From Cinclus cinclus (lineage: Eukaryota > Chordata > Aves > Passeriformes > Cinclidae): a DNA stretch of 64,000 nucleotides. A program made the position numbers and the translations under genes. A model generated the notes under the pieces. The model was not told where the DNA came from. It searched no databases and saw only the letters and a program-made list of their open reading frames with translations. The DNA lies in NCBI RefSeq assembly GCF_963662255.1, contig NC_085059.1, positions 2,900,501-2,964,500 of the forward strand. The letters run 5' to 3'. Shown here in pieces: positions 54,919 to 63,860 of the stretch; position 1 is the first letter of the stretch; each line of letters begins with the position of its first letter.

Positions 54919-55443
54919 ATGTTCCTGCTGCCAGTACTCGCTTGTCCCCCGCTCTTCGTTCTCTGCCTTGGTGCTGAGCTGCTCCTGCTGCCGGGACTTT
55001 TCCTGCACTTCTACTGCACCATCAACACCAACAGCATGAGCGCTCCTGTCCCAGTGGAGGTAGAGTGCCATCCCAGGGAGGGGGGCAGCCCGGACTGCCA
55101 GGGCAGGCTGCAGCCCTGTGGGGATGGATGCTGGGGACAGGGACCCCAAGTGACATTGTGCTGCCTCATGCAGACTGCCAGAGACACCATTGAGGATATG
55201 GAGGTGGATGAGCAGGATGACACCGAGCCCATGGAAGTGGATGAATATGATGAGACTGAGCCCATGGAAGTGGATGAGCAGGATGACACCGAGCCCATGG
55301 AAGTGGACGAATATGATGAGACTGAGCCCATGGAAGTGGATGAACAGGATGACACCGAGCCCATGGAAGTGGATGAATATGATGAGACTGAGCCCATGGA
55401 CGTCGATGAGAAGGACAAAGAAGAGCCCGTGATCCTGGCATGA
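54919..55443 (+). CDS. Unrecognised acidic-repeat protein, copy 4
   Basis: 174 codons with the same layout. The putative donor reads GAG|GTAGAG instead of GTACAG, still an acceptable donor, and the segment is about 55,060-55,173. All acidic repeats are intact. The downstream poly(A) signal is altered to AATAAC (56,013-56,018), although ATTAAA at about 56,031 could substitute. This copy lies about 840 bp upstream of the provirus in the same orientation, so readthrough into the LTR is possible. Function unknown. Confidence 0.5.
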   Translation: MFLLPVLACPPLFVLCLGAELLLLPGLFLHFYCTINTNSMSAPVPVEVECHPREGGSPDCQGRLQPCGDGCWGQGPQVTLCCLMQTARDTIEDMEVDEQDDTEPMEVDEYDETEPMEVDEQDDTEPMEVDEYDETEPMEVDEQDDTEPMEVDEYDETEPMDVDEKDKEEPVILA

Positions 55444-55570
55444 GGATGGAGCCCCAGGAGCAGGACAACCTGATGCTCCCCTGCCCTGCCCACAGGCAGT
55501 GCCCAGCCTGGGGCGGGGCTGGCTGGCTCTCCTCAGGGACATGGTACTCAAGGAAGTCCTGCTCTGCTGC

Positions 55571-55754
55571 TTCCTTCCTTCCTTCCTTCCTTCCTTCCTT
55601 CCTTCCTTCCTTCCTTCCTTCCTTCCTTCCTTCCTTCCTTCCTTCCTTCCTTCCTTCCTCCCTCCCTTCCTTCCTTCCTTCCTTCCTTCCTTCCTTCCTT
55701 CCTTCCTTCCTTCCTTCCTTCCTTCCTTACTTCCTTCCTTCCTTCCTTCCTTCC
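55571..55754. repeat. (TTCC)n microsatellite, unit 4 (184 bp)
   Basis: The longest tract, with interruptions (CCTCCCTCCC at about 55,657 and a TTAC unit at about 55,727). Confidence 0.95.
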
Positions 55755-56657
55755 CTCCCAGACTGACAGGGATAATGGGCATCGATAGGGCCCCACTGTA
55801 AATATGTTCAGCATGTTCGAGGCTTTTTTTTATAGGAACAATTTGAAGATTGTTAGCCTAAAGGTCCCAGAATGTTAATCTATAGCTTCTAGATTTTTAC
55901 AGTATAAGTCCCAGATTGTTAACAGTATAGTCTTCCTTGTAAATATGTTCTAGAGATTGTTGTTGTTGTTAGAAGTAAATATGTTCTTCAAATGTTTGGC
56001 TGAACTTTGTTCAATAACTACTATTTCTTATTAAAACCTCGCCTCTCTTTGCAATTCCTTTGGGCAACGTTTGCACAGTGCTGGTTTCCACTTGCTCATG
56101 GTTCCTGGGGCTGCAGGTCCCTGGGGGTGCTGGCACAGCCAGCCCTGGCTGGGGCTCCCCGTGCATGGGGGTCCCACTGAGCCAGCACTGCTGTTCCTGG
56201 GGCACAGCAGTGTCCCCAAGGGCAAAGCTCTCACCAGCAGAGAGGGAGCTCTGACAGCAGCAGGCCCTGCAGCAACGCCGCTGTGGGAATCGAGCTGGCT
56301 GACATCCATAGCCAGACCAGTGTTTTTGATGCGTTGCCCCTTGGCCCCAGACCTTGGAGGGCATTTGTTTAAGTTTATAACAGTTCCTAGTCAAGTTGTC
56401 AAAGGTTTTAAAACTGTTCCTGGTCAAGCTTTATAATCCTCATTTCCCATTCATTGCCTCTATTCCCCGTTATGTCATCCCTTTTCTCTTCCCAGTTCTG
56501 GAAAGTTCTTGTATCCTTGTACCCCCATTGGTTTATGTTCACCGCATTGTTCCACCCATCCTACCTTACTGGTTACTGTCCCATATTACTCCTCCCTTGC
56601 ACCACTTTTCCCTTTACCCATTGGATTATCATCCTGGACCCACCTCTCATCATCCCT

Positions 56658-56663
56658 TATAAA
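56658..56663 (+). promoter_or_regulatory. LTR TATA box
   Basis: TATAAA in CCCTTATAAATACCCTGG, about 100 bp upstream of the LTR poly(A) signal. This places the cap site (U3/R border) near 56,690. Confidence 0.75.
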
Positions 56664-56757
56664 TACCCTGGATTTTCCCTCAGCCTTGTCTTCTACCCTT
56701 TGCTCTTATAGTGTGTGCACGTGTTTTGGGCCTTGTCCCGCATTTTCTTTTATGATT

Positions 56758-56763
56758 ATTAAA
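56758..56763 (+). terminator. LTR polyadenylation signal
   Basis: ATTAAA in ATGATTATTAAAGTCTTTAG, the common variant of AATAAA, within the predicted R region. Confidence 0.6.
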
Positions 56764-56906
56764 GTCTTTAGTTGCAGAGTTGTGGTGTGGACCCGTTCCA
56801 CATTTTGCCACCTTGGCCCTGATATCAGGGGAACTTTAGAGGTTGGTCGGGGAGACTGCCCTCGAGTCTCGCGCCTTAAGTATTGAAAAACAAAACCCCC
56901 GACAGG

Positions 56907-56924
56907 TGGCCCCTGAACAGGGAC
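56907..56924 (+). other. Primer binding site
   Basis: TGGCCCCTGAACAGGGAC follows the LTR end by two bases. It resembles the lysine-tRNA type site (TGG...GAACAGGGAC) with two internal differences. The primer tRNA is therefore probably, but not certainly, a tRNA-Lys. Confidence 0.75.
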
Positions 56925-57199
56925 CCTGATATTCAGGGCACCTTGTTGCAGAGGTAGGACTGTGTCCCCGGGAGTGTGGCTGCGCCGGGGCCCGGCGGAG
57001 TTGTCGGCGAAGAGGGACCTCGTCTGGACACCCGGGGAGCCAGCGAGGGACGTCAACAGAAGCACCTGCAGAATACAGGTGTGTTTGGGGACACCCGACA
57101 TAATATAGCCCTCTTTGCTGCCCTGTTTTAAAATACGGGTCCTAGTCTTGGCTAGGGGCGTCTCGGCAGCTAGATCCCCTAAGGAGGATTCGAAGGAAG

Positions 57200-59214
57200 A
57201 TGGTTGGACAAATGTCAAGCGTAGAGAGGAACGTATATGGACGTTTTAAGTTAATTCTTTTAAGTACCACTAAGGACTTTTCAAAAAAAGAACTGAAAAA
57301 ATTTGTAAAGTGGGTTTGTAAAAACTTCCCCAACACCCCGAGTGAAGAAATGATGAATACTGCCTTTTGGGACTCGGTGGGGAACAAAATTTATCACTTG
57401 TCTGGAAAATGGGACCCCGAGGCACCCTGCATGCTCCCTCTTTTCCACCTTATCCTGGAAACCCTGCACCAATCCCAGCTTCGATTACCCAGCTCGTCGG
57501 TTCCTCCTAACCCTTCTCCAAAGCAGCCTGTTCTCTCCCTGTCTCCTGTGACTGACCCTCCAGCTGAGATCCCCGATGGCAGCGCGCGGGCCGTCGTGGA
57601 TCTCCCCCCTTCCATCCCTCTGGTGTCCTCATGTGTTCGTCCCGCTCACCCTCCTAACGACAGCTCTTGCCCCATCGGCTGCCCTGCCACAAACGGGGGC
57701 CATTTTGGAATTACCACTAACACCTTCTGTCAAAGTCTGCGTTCCTCGGCTATTCCCGCCTCTAGCTCTGCCTTCCAGCCCGCCCTCGCTCCCTCACGGC
57801 CCGCCCACCACCCTCAGGGGCCGCCCACTCCTGCCCCTGCCGGAACTGGCGCTGAGTGCTCCTCCTCCCGGAAGGAGACCGGAACTGCCCTTCAGGCACT
57901 TCCGGAAGAGCCTGCCTCCAAAATGGCTGCGCCCATAGCTGAAGCTTGCAAATCTTACCGGCAGCTTAACACTAATGTAAATGTTATTGCTCCACTTTGT
58001 TCATCTTCCTCCGGAGAGAACTCGAGCTCTAGTGACTCTGAGGAGTCTTCACCTTGCCCTCTAACCCCTAAAAACCCTTGGGAGAGGATCCGGAAAGCTG
58101 CTATAAAAGAAGGAAACTGGCAGATAGCAGCTAAGTTCAATGCATTCCCAGTGAGGTACCACAGGGGGAGGGGAGGTGCACCAAGATGGGAGCCTATGAC
58201 ATATGGGGAAGTAAAAGAACTGTGTCGGGCAGCCAAGGACCATGGGAGGGGATGCCCATATTTTAATAATCTTGTTCGGGCCACCTTCACAGCACATGTA
58301 CTGACCCCCCATGACTTAAAATATATAATGACTATGTTGTTGTCTCCCCCTGAGTATTCCTTGTGGGAAGGGGGATGGAAACGCATGCTCCAAGGATTCC
58401 TGACTGACTGCGTGAACGATCCAGCCAGAGCAGCATTAACAATGGACCACCTAGCCGGGGAAGGACAATTTACCCAACCTGAGGAGCAAGCTGCAGCAGC
58501 CCCCAGGCAAGTACTTGATGAAATTAAAACTCTTGCTAGGAAGGCACTAGTCCAGGTGCCAGATGGCAGCACACCTAACTTGGAGTACACTAATATTAAG
58601 CAAGAGCCCGGAGAAACATACATGAAATTTATTGACAGGTTAAAATAAGCATTGGAAAAACAGGTTCCTGATGACAAAACCAGGAATACATTGTTAGAGA
58701 CATTGGCGGTAGCTAATGCCGACTCTGAATGTCGGAAGGTACTGCGCGCTCTGCCACGAGAACCCCCACCGATGCTCCTCCAGATGATCGAGGCATGTAA
58801 CCGTCTCGGGACGGTGGAGCATGTGGCAGCAGTACAAGCCCAGGCCATCGGACAGGGAGTTGCAAGAGCACTGGTTGCTGCACATTTTCCTTTGAAGTCG
58901 CCCCAAACGCAGTGCCAGTCTACATGTTTTCAGTGTGGCCAGCAAGGACACTTGCGAAAAGACTGTCCACAAAGGAAAGGGAGGTACCCAGTTGTTAGTA
59001 AAAATCAACCTCAGGCTAAACAGTTTTCCTTTAAAAGTAATTTTCCTAGGCAGCCGTCAAAAAACTTCCATCAGAGCGCAAGTCGGCCTTGCGCTATGAC
59101 AAGAAACCCACAAGCCGAAGATACTGATGGCTGCGGAGAATCAGAACATTCTAACCACCACTACAGGCCCTGTGGCTCCGAACTCCAGCAGCTCATCTCA
59201 GGACTACCAGCAAC
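57200..59214 (+). pseudogene. gag: gag (matrix, capsid, nucleocapsid), interrupted by one stop
   Basis: Gag forms the virion core: matrix, capsid and the RNA-binding nucleocapsid. The reading frame opens at 57,200 with a basic matrix-like region, then a long Pro/Ser-rich linker (about residues 95-270). The capsid contains the major homology region (QEPGETYMKFIDRL, about 58,600-58,640). TAA at 58,646-58,648, just after that region, stops it, but the same frame stays open afterwards. One zinc knuckle is visible (CFQCGQQGHLRKDC, C-x2-C-x4-H-x4-C, 58,925-58,966); retroviruses often have two. No clear PPxY or PTAP late motif was seen. The gag-protease border is placed arbitrarily before the dUTPase-like part, because the frame continues. 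Confidence 0.9.
59059..59065 (+). promoter_or_regulatory. A AAA AAC ribosomal slip site (gag-pro)
   Basis: The heptamer lies in the correct register (codons AAA at 59,060 and AAC at 59,063 in the gag frame) about 95 bp after the zinc knuckle, where betaretroviruses place their gag-pro -1 frameshift. In this copy the protease is already in the gag frame, so the slip would not be needed. The -1 frame closes about 60 bp downstream. Confidence 0.5.
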
Positions 59215-59500
59215 AATTCCACCAGGTGCCCGGCTGGAGTTGGTGAGTGCTAAACCTGTAGTGCTGACTGACTGTTCCACACATTCAGTTTCAACAGGAC
59301 AACTTGGGCTTGAAGATCGGCCCCACCAAGTGTTAATTTTAGGCAACTGTAGATCAAAGACTGAGGGATTTTTTGTCCTTCCTTCCGTATTGTCTGTTAC
59401 ATCTTCCCAGGAAATGACTGTTTTAGCCCTAAGCCCTGACCCTCCTTGCTTTATTCCCGAAGGACTGCCTATAGCCCAAGCGATTATGTTGCCAGATGAA
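59215..59500 (+). pseudogene. dUTPase-like domain of pro
   Basis: dUTPases hydrolyse dUTP. Betaretroviruses encode one at the start of pro. The fold signature is visible in order: a PPGARLELVSAK start, VSTGQLG, an ILGNCRSK element where the family has its Gly-Arg-Ser-Ser-type motif, FFVLPSVLS where the catalytic Asp motif is expected, and IPEGLPIAQAIMLP at the end. The Asp of the catalytic motif and the second Ser of the Arg-Ser motif seem absent, so the domain was probably catalytically dead or structural. It lies in the same ORF as the nucleocapsid and protease. Confidence 0.65.
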
Positions 59501-59539
59501 ACGGAGGAAGAGGATTCAGAATCCTTTGTCATGTGGACC

Positions 59540-59878
59540 CAGGTTATAAGTAAGGACAGGCCTAAAATAACCTGTATCCTAGAGGCTAATGGACAGAGGG
59601 TAACTCTTAAGGGAACTGTTGACACTGGATCGGACGTTACTGTAATTTCTACCTCAAGATGGCCCTCAGGGTGGGCACTTACACCAGCTTCTGGAGTCCT
59701 TATGGGGATTGGAGGGGAAAGCACTAGTCTGAAAAGCATGAATTTGATCAAGATAGAGGGACCTAAGGGTCGTGTTGCCACCACCAGACCCTTCATAGTG
59801 AAAACACGAACGCCTGTCGTCCTGTGGGGAAGGGATATTTAGACTGAATGGGGAGCGCGTTTGGAAATGGATTTTTAA
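59540..59878 (+). pseudogene. pro: Retroviral aspartic protease
   Basis: It cleaves Gag and Gag-Pol during virion maturation and works as a homodimer. The catalytic motif is Asp-Thr-Gly (DTGSDVTVIS, D at 59,621-59,623). A flap-like GIGGES follows at about 59,705, and the terminal LWGRD helix motif is present. A TAG at 59,840-59,842 stops the ORF directly after LWGRDI, but the frame then reads a further ten or so protease-tail-like codons to TAA at 59,876. The TAG is therefore likely a decay mutation and the TAA the original pro end. Confidence 0.85.
59869..59875 (+). promoter_or_regulatory. G GAT TTT ribosomal slip site (pro-pol)
   Basis: In the protease frame the codons GAT and TTT directly precede TAA (59,876-59,878). 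A -1 slip moves into the pol frame, which reads on into RT. The heptamer resembles the G GAU UUA site used between pro and pol by mouse mammary tumour virus. Confidence 0.6.
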
Positions 59879-60888
59879 TTGGGGTCATTGAAGAGCGTGG
59901 CACCTTGAAAATAACTTGGAAAGATAATACCCCTATCTGGGTAGATCAATGGCCCCTACATGAGAAAAAACTAGCCGCGCTGCAATCCCTGATATCAGAA
60001 CAACTTCAAAAAGGACACATAACATTCACCACCAGCCCCTGGAACACCCCCATTTTTGTCATCCAAAAACCACGCAGTGACAAATGGCGACTCCTCCATG
60101 ATCTCCGGAAAATAAATGAGGTCATAGAGGACATGGGTGCACTTCAGCCAGGTCTTCCTTCTCCGGCTATGGTCCCTAAAGACTGGTACCTAACAATTAT
60201 TGACCTTAAAGACTGTTTCTTTGACATTCCATTACACCCTGATGATGCTCCATGTTTTGCCTTTTCCATCCCATCAATCAACAGGGAAGCACCCCTTCAG
60301 CAATTCCATTGGGTGGTCTTACCTCAAGGAATGAAAAACAGTCCAACAATATGTCAGTGGTTTGTGGCTAAGATACTAACCCCTGTTTGTAAAGTTCATC
60401 CACAGGTGTTGATACTTCACTATATGGATGATATCCTGTTAGCTGCCAAAGATACTGTCACACTGGACACTGCAGTGAAGGATACCATCTCAGCAGTCCA
60501 AAAAGCTGGATTAACTGTTTCAGAAGAAAAGGTGCAGCAAATGCAGCCTTGGAGGTATTTGGGTTATAAAATTTCGTCACGAACTATAAAGCCACAACTG
60601 CTCCAGCCGGAAGAGAACCCACAAACATTACATGACATGCAGAGGTTGCTTGGTGCTATCACTTGGGTGAGACCCTTATTGGGGATTACAAATCAAGACT
60701 TGCAGCCATTATTTGACCTCCTGAAGGGAGATTCGGCCCCAAACTCCCCGAGACACTTGACAGAGGAAGCAAGACACGCCTTGAATAAAGTGTCTTTTGC
60801 AATACAAACCCGGCAAGCACACCGGATGGACCCTATGTTGCCTTTCCTATTAGTGGTTCTGGGGAGGGGTCCTCAACTTCATGCCTGA
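59875..60888 (+). pseudogene. pol: pol: reverse transcriptase fingers and palm
   Basis: RT copies viral RNA into DNA. The pol frame (open from an ATG at 59,848, which is probably not a real start) carries WPL near the N-terminus, LLHDLRKIN, the first catalytic Asp in IIDLKDCFF (60,202), LPQGMKNSP, and the active-site YMDD at 60,421-60,432. All three catalytic aspartates are present. An in-frame TGA at 60,886-60,888 ends the ORF in the connection region. The frame is open again directly after it. Confidence 0.9.
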
Positions 60889-62040
60889 ATTTTTTGGTGG
60901 GATCCTGAGTTACCTGGTCCTTTGTTGATTTTAGAATGGATTTTCCTTTCCCACCAACCCAAAAAGACCATCACTACAAAGCCAGAAATAAGAGCTCAGT
61001 TAATTATTAAGGCTAGAAGACGTTTGCTATCTTTCTCTGGGAGAGACTTTTCGATTATATTTCTGCCTTTGACTTCTTCCTATTTAGATTGGCTCCTGCA
61101 ACAATCTGAACACCTTGAAATTGCTCTAATAAATTTCCCTGGACAACTTTCTATCCATTGCCCTAAGCATAGACTTCTAAGTTCTGATTTCAATTTATTT
61201 CCTAAACCCTTAAGGAGTGATAAGCCCCTCAAAGCCCTCACTTTGTTTACAGACGGGTCAGGAAAATCTCATAAATCTGTAATTACATGGGAAAACCCTA
61301 TGACAGGTGAGTGGCTGTCAGATATTGAAATTGTTGAAGGCTCACCACAGATTGTTGAATTGGCAGCAGTGGTAAGGGCATTTTGCAAATTCACCGGCCC
61401 CGTTAATATTGTTACTGACTCAGCATATGTTGCAGGGATCGTGGAAAGGGCGGAAAATTCGTTGCTGAAGGACATTGCAAATGAACGGTTATATTCTTTA
61501 CTGAAAAATAGAGTTTTTCTTCTTTCCCAAAGGCAGCACCCTTACTTCATTATGCATATCCGTTCCCACACTACCCTTCCTGGACCCTTGACACAAGGTA
61601 ACAATCGAGCTGACACACTTGCCATGACAGCACAAGTAACATTACCTAACATACCTGAGCAGGCAAAGCTTAGCCATGCATTCTTCCATCAAAATGCTCC
61701 AGCTTTGCATAGAATGTTTGATATTACCAAGGACCAAGCCAAGGCCATTGTAAACACATGCCCCTGTTGCCAAAAACTTTCCCTACCAGCTATTGGAGCA
61801 GCAGTCAACCCTAGGGGACTCCATAGTTTACAACTGTGGCAAGCAGATATAACACACTACCCTTCATTTGGTCGTTTCAAATACATCCATCTTTCTATAG
61901 ATACCTTTTCAGGTGCTATCTTTGCCTCCGCTCACACCAAAGAAACAGCAGCAGATGCTATGAAACGTTTTCTCCAAGCATTTGCAATGCTAGGTATCCC
62001 CCAGGAAATAAAAACTGATAATGGTCCAGCTTATATTTCA
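60889..62040 (+). pseudogene. pol: pol: RT connection, RNase H and integrase (first part)
   Basis: Same frame as the RT. RNase H catalytic residues are recognisable as TDGSG (61,252), VELAA, TDSAYV and GNNRAD. Integrase begins with an HHCC zinc-binding domain (His codons 61,675 and 61,687; Cys codons 61,759 and 61,768). The first two core acidic residues follow, in WQADIT (61,846) and KTDNGP (62,017). The frame then breaks near 62,040-62,060 in an A-rich run. The third acidic residue is in another frame, 109 bases after the second, which is 36 codons plus one base. A net one-base insertion therefore explains the break. Confidence 0.9.
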
Positions 62041-62542
62041 CACAAAAATAAAACAATTTTTCAATCAGTGGGGAGTCATCCACACCACTGGCATCCCTCA
62101 CTCCCCCACGGGTCAGTCAATAGTTGAAAGAGCCCATGGTTCCCTTAAAAATCTTTTAGATAAACAAAAAGGGGGAATAGAGATCTTATCAAACACAGAA
62201 AGGTTAAGTAAAGCATTATATGTCTTTAATTTTTTGAACAATTCGTTTATGGAACCAAACCCTCCAATTATCTGTCATTTTTCTAATACAACACAGGCTC
62301 AACTGAAAGAAAGACCACCAGTCTTGGTAAAAGATGCTGAAACAAATCAAATCTTAGGAGGACCATTCCAACTAATAACTTGGGGGAAGGGATATGCTTG
62401 TGTCTCCACAGATAGGGCACCTCGGTGGATGCCAGCCAAGAACATCAAACCTTACCTACAGCCTTTAAAAGAAGACCTACCAGAGAGTCCCAGTAGTCCA
62501 ACTCCTAACAACAAGCCTGCAACTACTACTCCTTATGACTGA
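62041..62542 (+). pseudogene. pol: pol: integrase C-terminal part, shifted frame
   Basis: Continues integrase with FNQWGVIHTTGIPHSPTGQS, the third catalytic residue in SIVERAH (Glu at 62,126-62,128), and a C-terminal DNA-binding region with GPFQLITWGKGYACV and PRWMPAKNIKPY. It ends at TGA 62,540-62,542, about 40 bp before env begins. With the upstream part this gives a D,D-35-E core, the normal retroviral spacing. Confidence 0.9.
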
Positions 62543-62581
62543 CTATTTCACAGCTCCTCATCGCAAGTCATCGTTGGGACC

Positions 62582-62760
62582 GTGACCTCTGAAAGACTCT
62601 CAATCATTGCACTTGTTCTCTTTAATGTCCTACCCTTTGCCAGCAGCAGAATTGTTCAACAGCCAAAACAGAACATTTGGATTACCCTGGCCAACATAAC
62701 GCACCAAGAGACGTTATGTCTATCTGTTGCCAACCCCAAACAACCCCTTTTCAACATGCC
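62582..62760 (+). pseudogene. env: env: signal peptide and N-terminus of the surface subunit
   Basis: The ORF opens with a charged start and a hydrophobic core (IIALVLFNVLPFASS), a plausible signal peptide. NIWITLANITHQETLCLSVA follows, the start of an avian retroviral surface subunit. It leaves frame near 62,750, and the surface sequence continues in the next frame. Confidence 0.8.
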
Positions 62761-63512
62761 TGGTAGGTCTACCAGCAGACGAATGCCCAGTAAATAAAAA
62801 GACCATCAATGCCATGCGAGGTAACAGTCCCAAAAGTAAGTTAAAATACAACCCTGTAGACTTTTGGAACTCGTGGGCTCTTGATCTTCCACATGCGCCA
62901 TTAGAGCCTCCAGAACTGGAACTATTTGGCTCAGTTAAAATGGACTACTGCATCACCTTTCGCTATAAAAAGAGAGTTCAGCTGATAAGGGCTAACGGAG
63001 GTAAGCCCCAAATCGTGAAAACAGATGAACCAGCGTTGTGGGATGTTTCCCCCCACCATCCAGGGTATAAAAATGAGAGCCTATGGTGTAATTATACCTC
63101 ACGACATCCATCTAAATCAAGTGATACTCCTCTGCAGTTACCTCCAGGTACATTTCTTCTTTGTGGGGACAGAGCATGGCCTGCCATTCCGTCTCATATT
63201 AAAGGTGGACCATGTAGCCTTGGTAGGCTTACTTTACTAACTCCCAATGTCACAGCACTAATTGGTAATAGCAAAAACAGGAAAAAGCGTTTTGCACATC
63301 AATTCCAATCTGATTGTAACAGTAAATTAGAGTTTTGGAATAGGGGACAAAGGATAATCGCCTCTGCTCTTGTACCTTGGGTAGCTGCTGCACAAGCAGT
63401 CACCCAGTTGGGAAGATTGGGATGTTGGTTAAGTAAACAAACCAACGCTACTTCCGTCGCTCTAAGTGATCTTCTGACAGATGTTGTCAGTATAAGGCAT
63501 GCAACATTGTAA
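62745..63512 (+). pseudogene. env: env: surface subunit, furin site and fusion-peptide region
   Basis: Env mediates receptor binding and membrane fusion. This frame carries a cysteine-containing surface region with several N-x-S/T sites, then the furin-type cleavage motif RKKR at 63,279-63,290. Counting from the first residue after the cleavage, cysteines fall at positions 9 and 45 and bracket a hydrophobic stretch (ASALVPWVAAAQAV). That is the layout of the internal fusion peptide of avian sarcoma-leukosis virus Env. TAA at 63,510-63,512 interrupts the frame just before the CX6CC region. Confidence 0.85.
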
Positions 63513-63830
63513 AACAGAGCTGCCATAGATTGTTTGCTGTTGGCACAAGGACATGGATGCCAGGACTTTGAAGGCATGTGCTGCATGAACCTTTCTGATC
63601 ATAGCGAATCTATACACAAAAGTATTCAAGCTCTCAAAGATGGAGTCAAAGAGTTACAAATCAAGGATGACACGAACTGGTTTAATGGACTCTTGAAAAG
63701 TTGGGGAAACAAAGGGTGGGTGTTACTTATAATGAAAACTGGTTTACTTCATAATTGTTGTTGTTGTACTGTTAATTGTTCCTTCCTTGTTACAATGTTT
63801 TTACAAAGTTCTACAAAAATCATTTAGCTC
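63513..63830 (+). pseudogene. env: env: transmembrane subunit, CX6CC region and broken membrane anchor
   Basis: The same frame resumes after the stop. It has the CX6CC motif (CQDFEGMCC), which marks a transmembrane subunit covalently bound to the surface subunit in alpha- and gamma-type Envs. It then has an Asn-Trp-Phe-containing membrane-proximal region. From about 63,745 the translation becomes a Cys/Asn run, while an adjacent frame (about 63,750-63,815) encodes the Ile/Val/Leu-rich anchor. A frameshift has therefore separated ectodomain and anchor. Confidence 0.8.
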
Positions 63831-63848
63831 TATTTTTATAGTTAAACA

Positions 63849-63860
63849 GAAAGGGGAAGA
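63849..63860 (+). other. Polypurine tract
   Basis: GAAAGGGGAAGA lies directly before the TGTGGG of the 3' LTR and serves as plus-strand primer in reverse transcription. Confidence 0.85.

Larger units (their letters stand above)
52737..56281 (+). repeat. Tandem unit 4, interrupted by the retrovirus (3,545 bp present)
   Basis: Fourth copy, collinear with the others until 56,281. It breaks off within arm B, at the equivalent of about 41,795 in unit 1, where the 5' LTR begins. The last 150 bp carry visibly more differences from unit 3 than the rest of the unit does. Whether the unit resumes after the provirus lies outside the window. Confidence 0.95.
56282..56904 (+). repeat. 5' LTR (623 bp)
   Basis: Starts TGTGGGAATC and ends CCCCCGACA, two bases before the primer binding site, which is the usual spacing. 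It carries TATAAA at 56,658-56,663 and the poly(A) signal ATTAAA at 56,758-56,763, so U3, R and U5 are all present. Its first 140 bases match the 3' LTR start (63,861) with about ten mismatches by my count. Confidence 0.95.

Noticed and set aside
59848..59850. ATG as the true start of pol
   Set aside because: Retroviral pol is made by frameshift from gag-pro. A slip site lies just downstream at 59,869 and the codon before this ATG is a stop in the pol frame, so the ATG is incidental.
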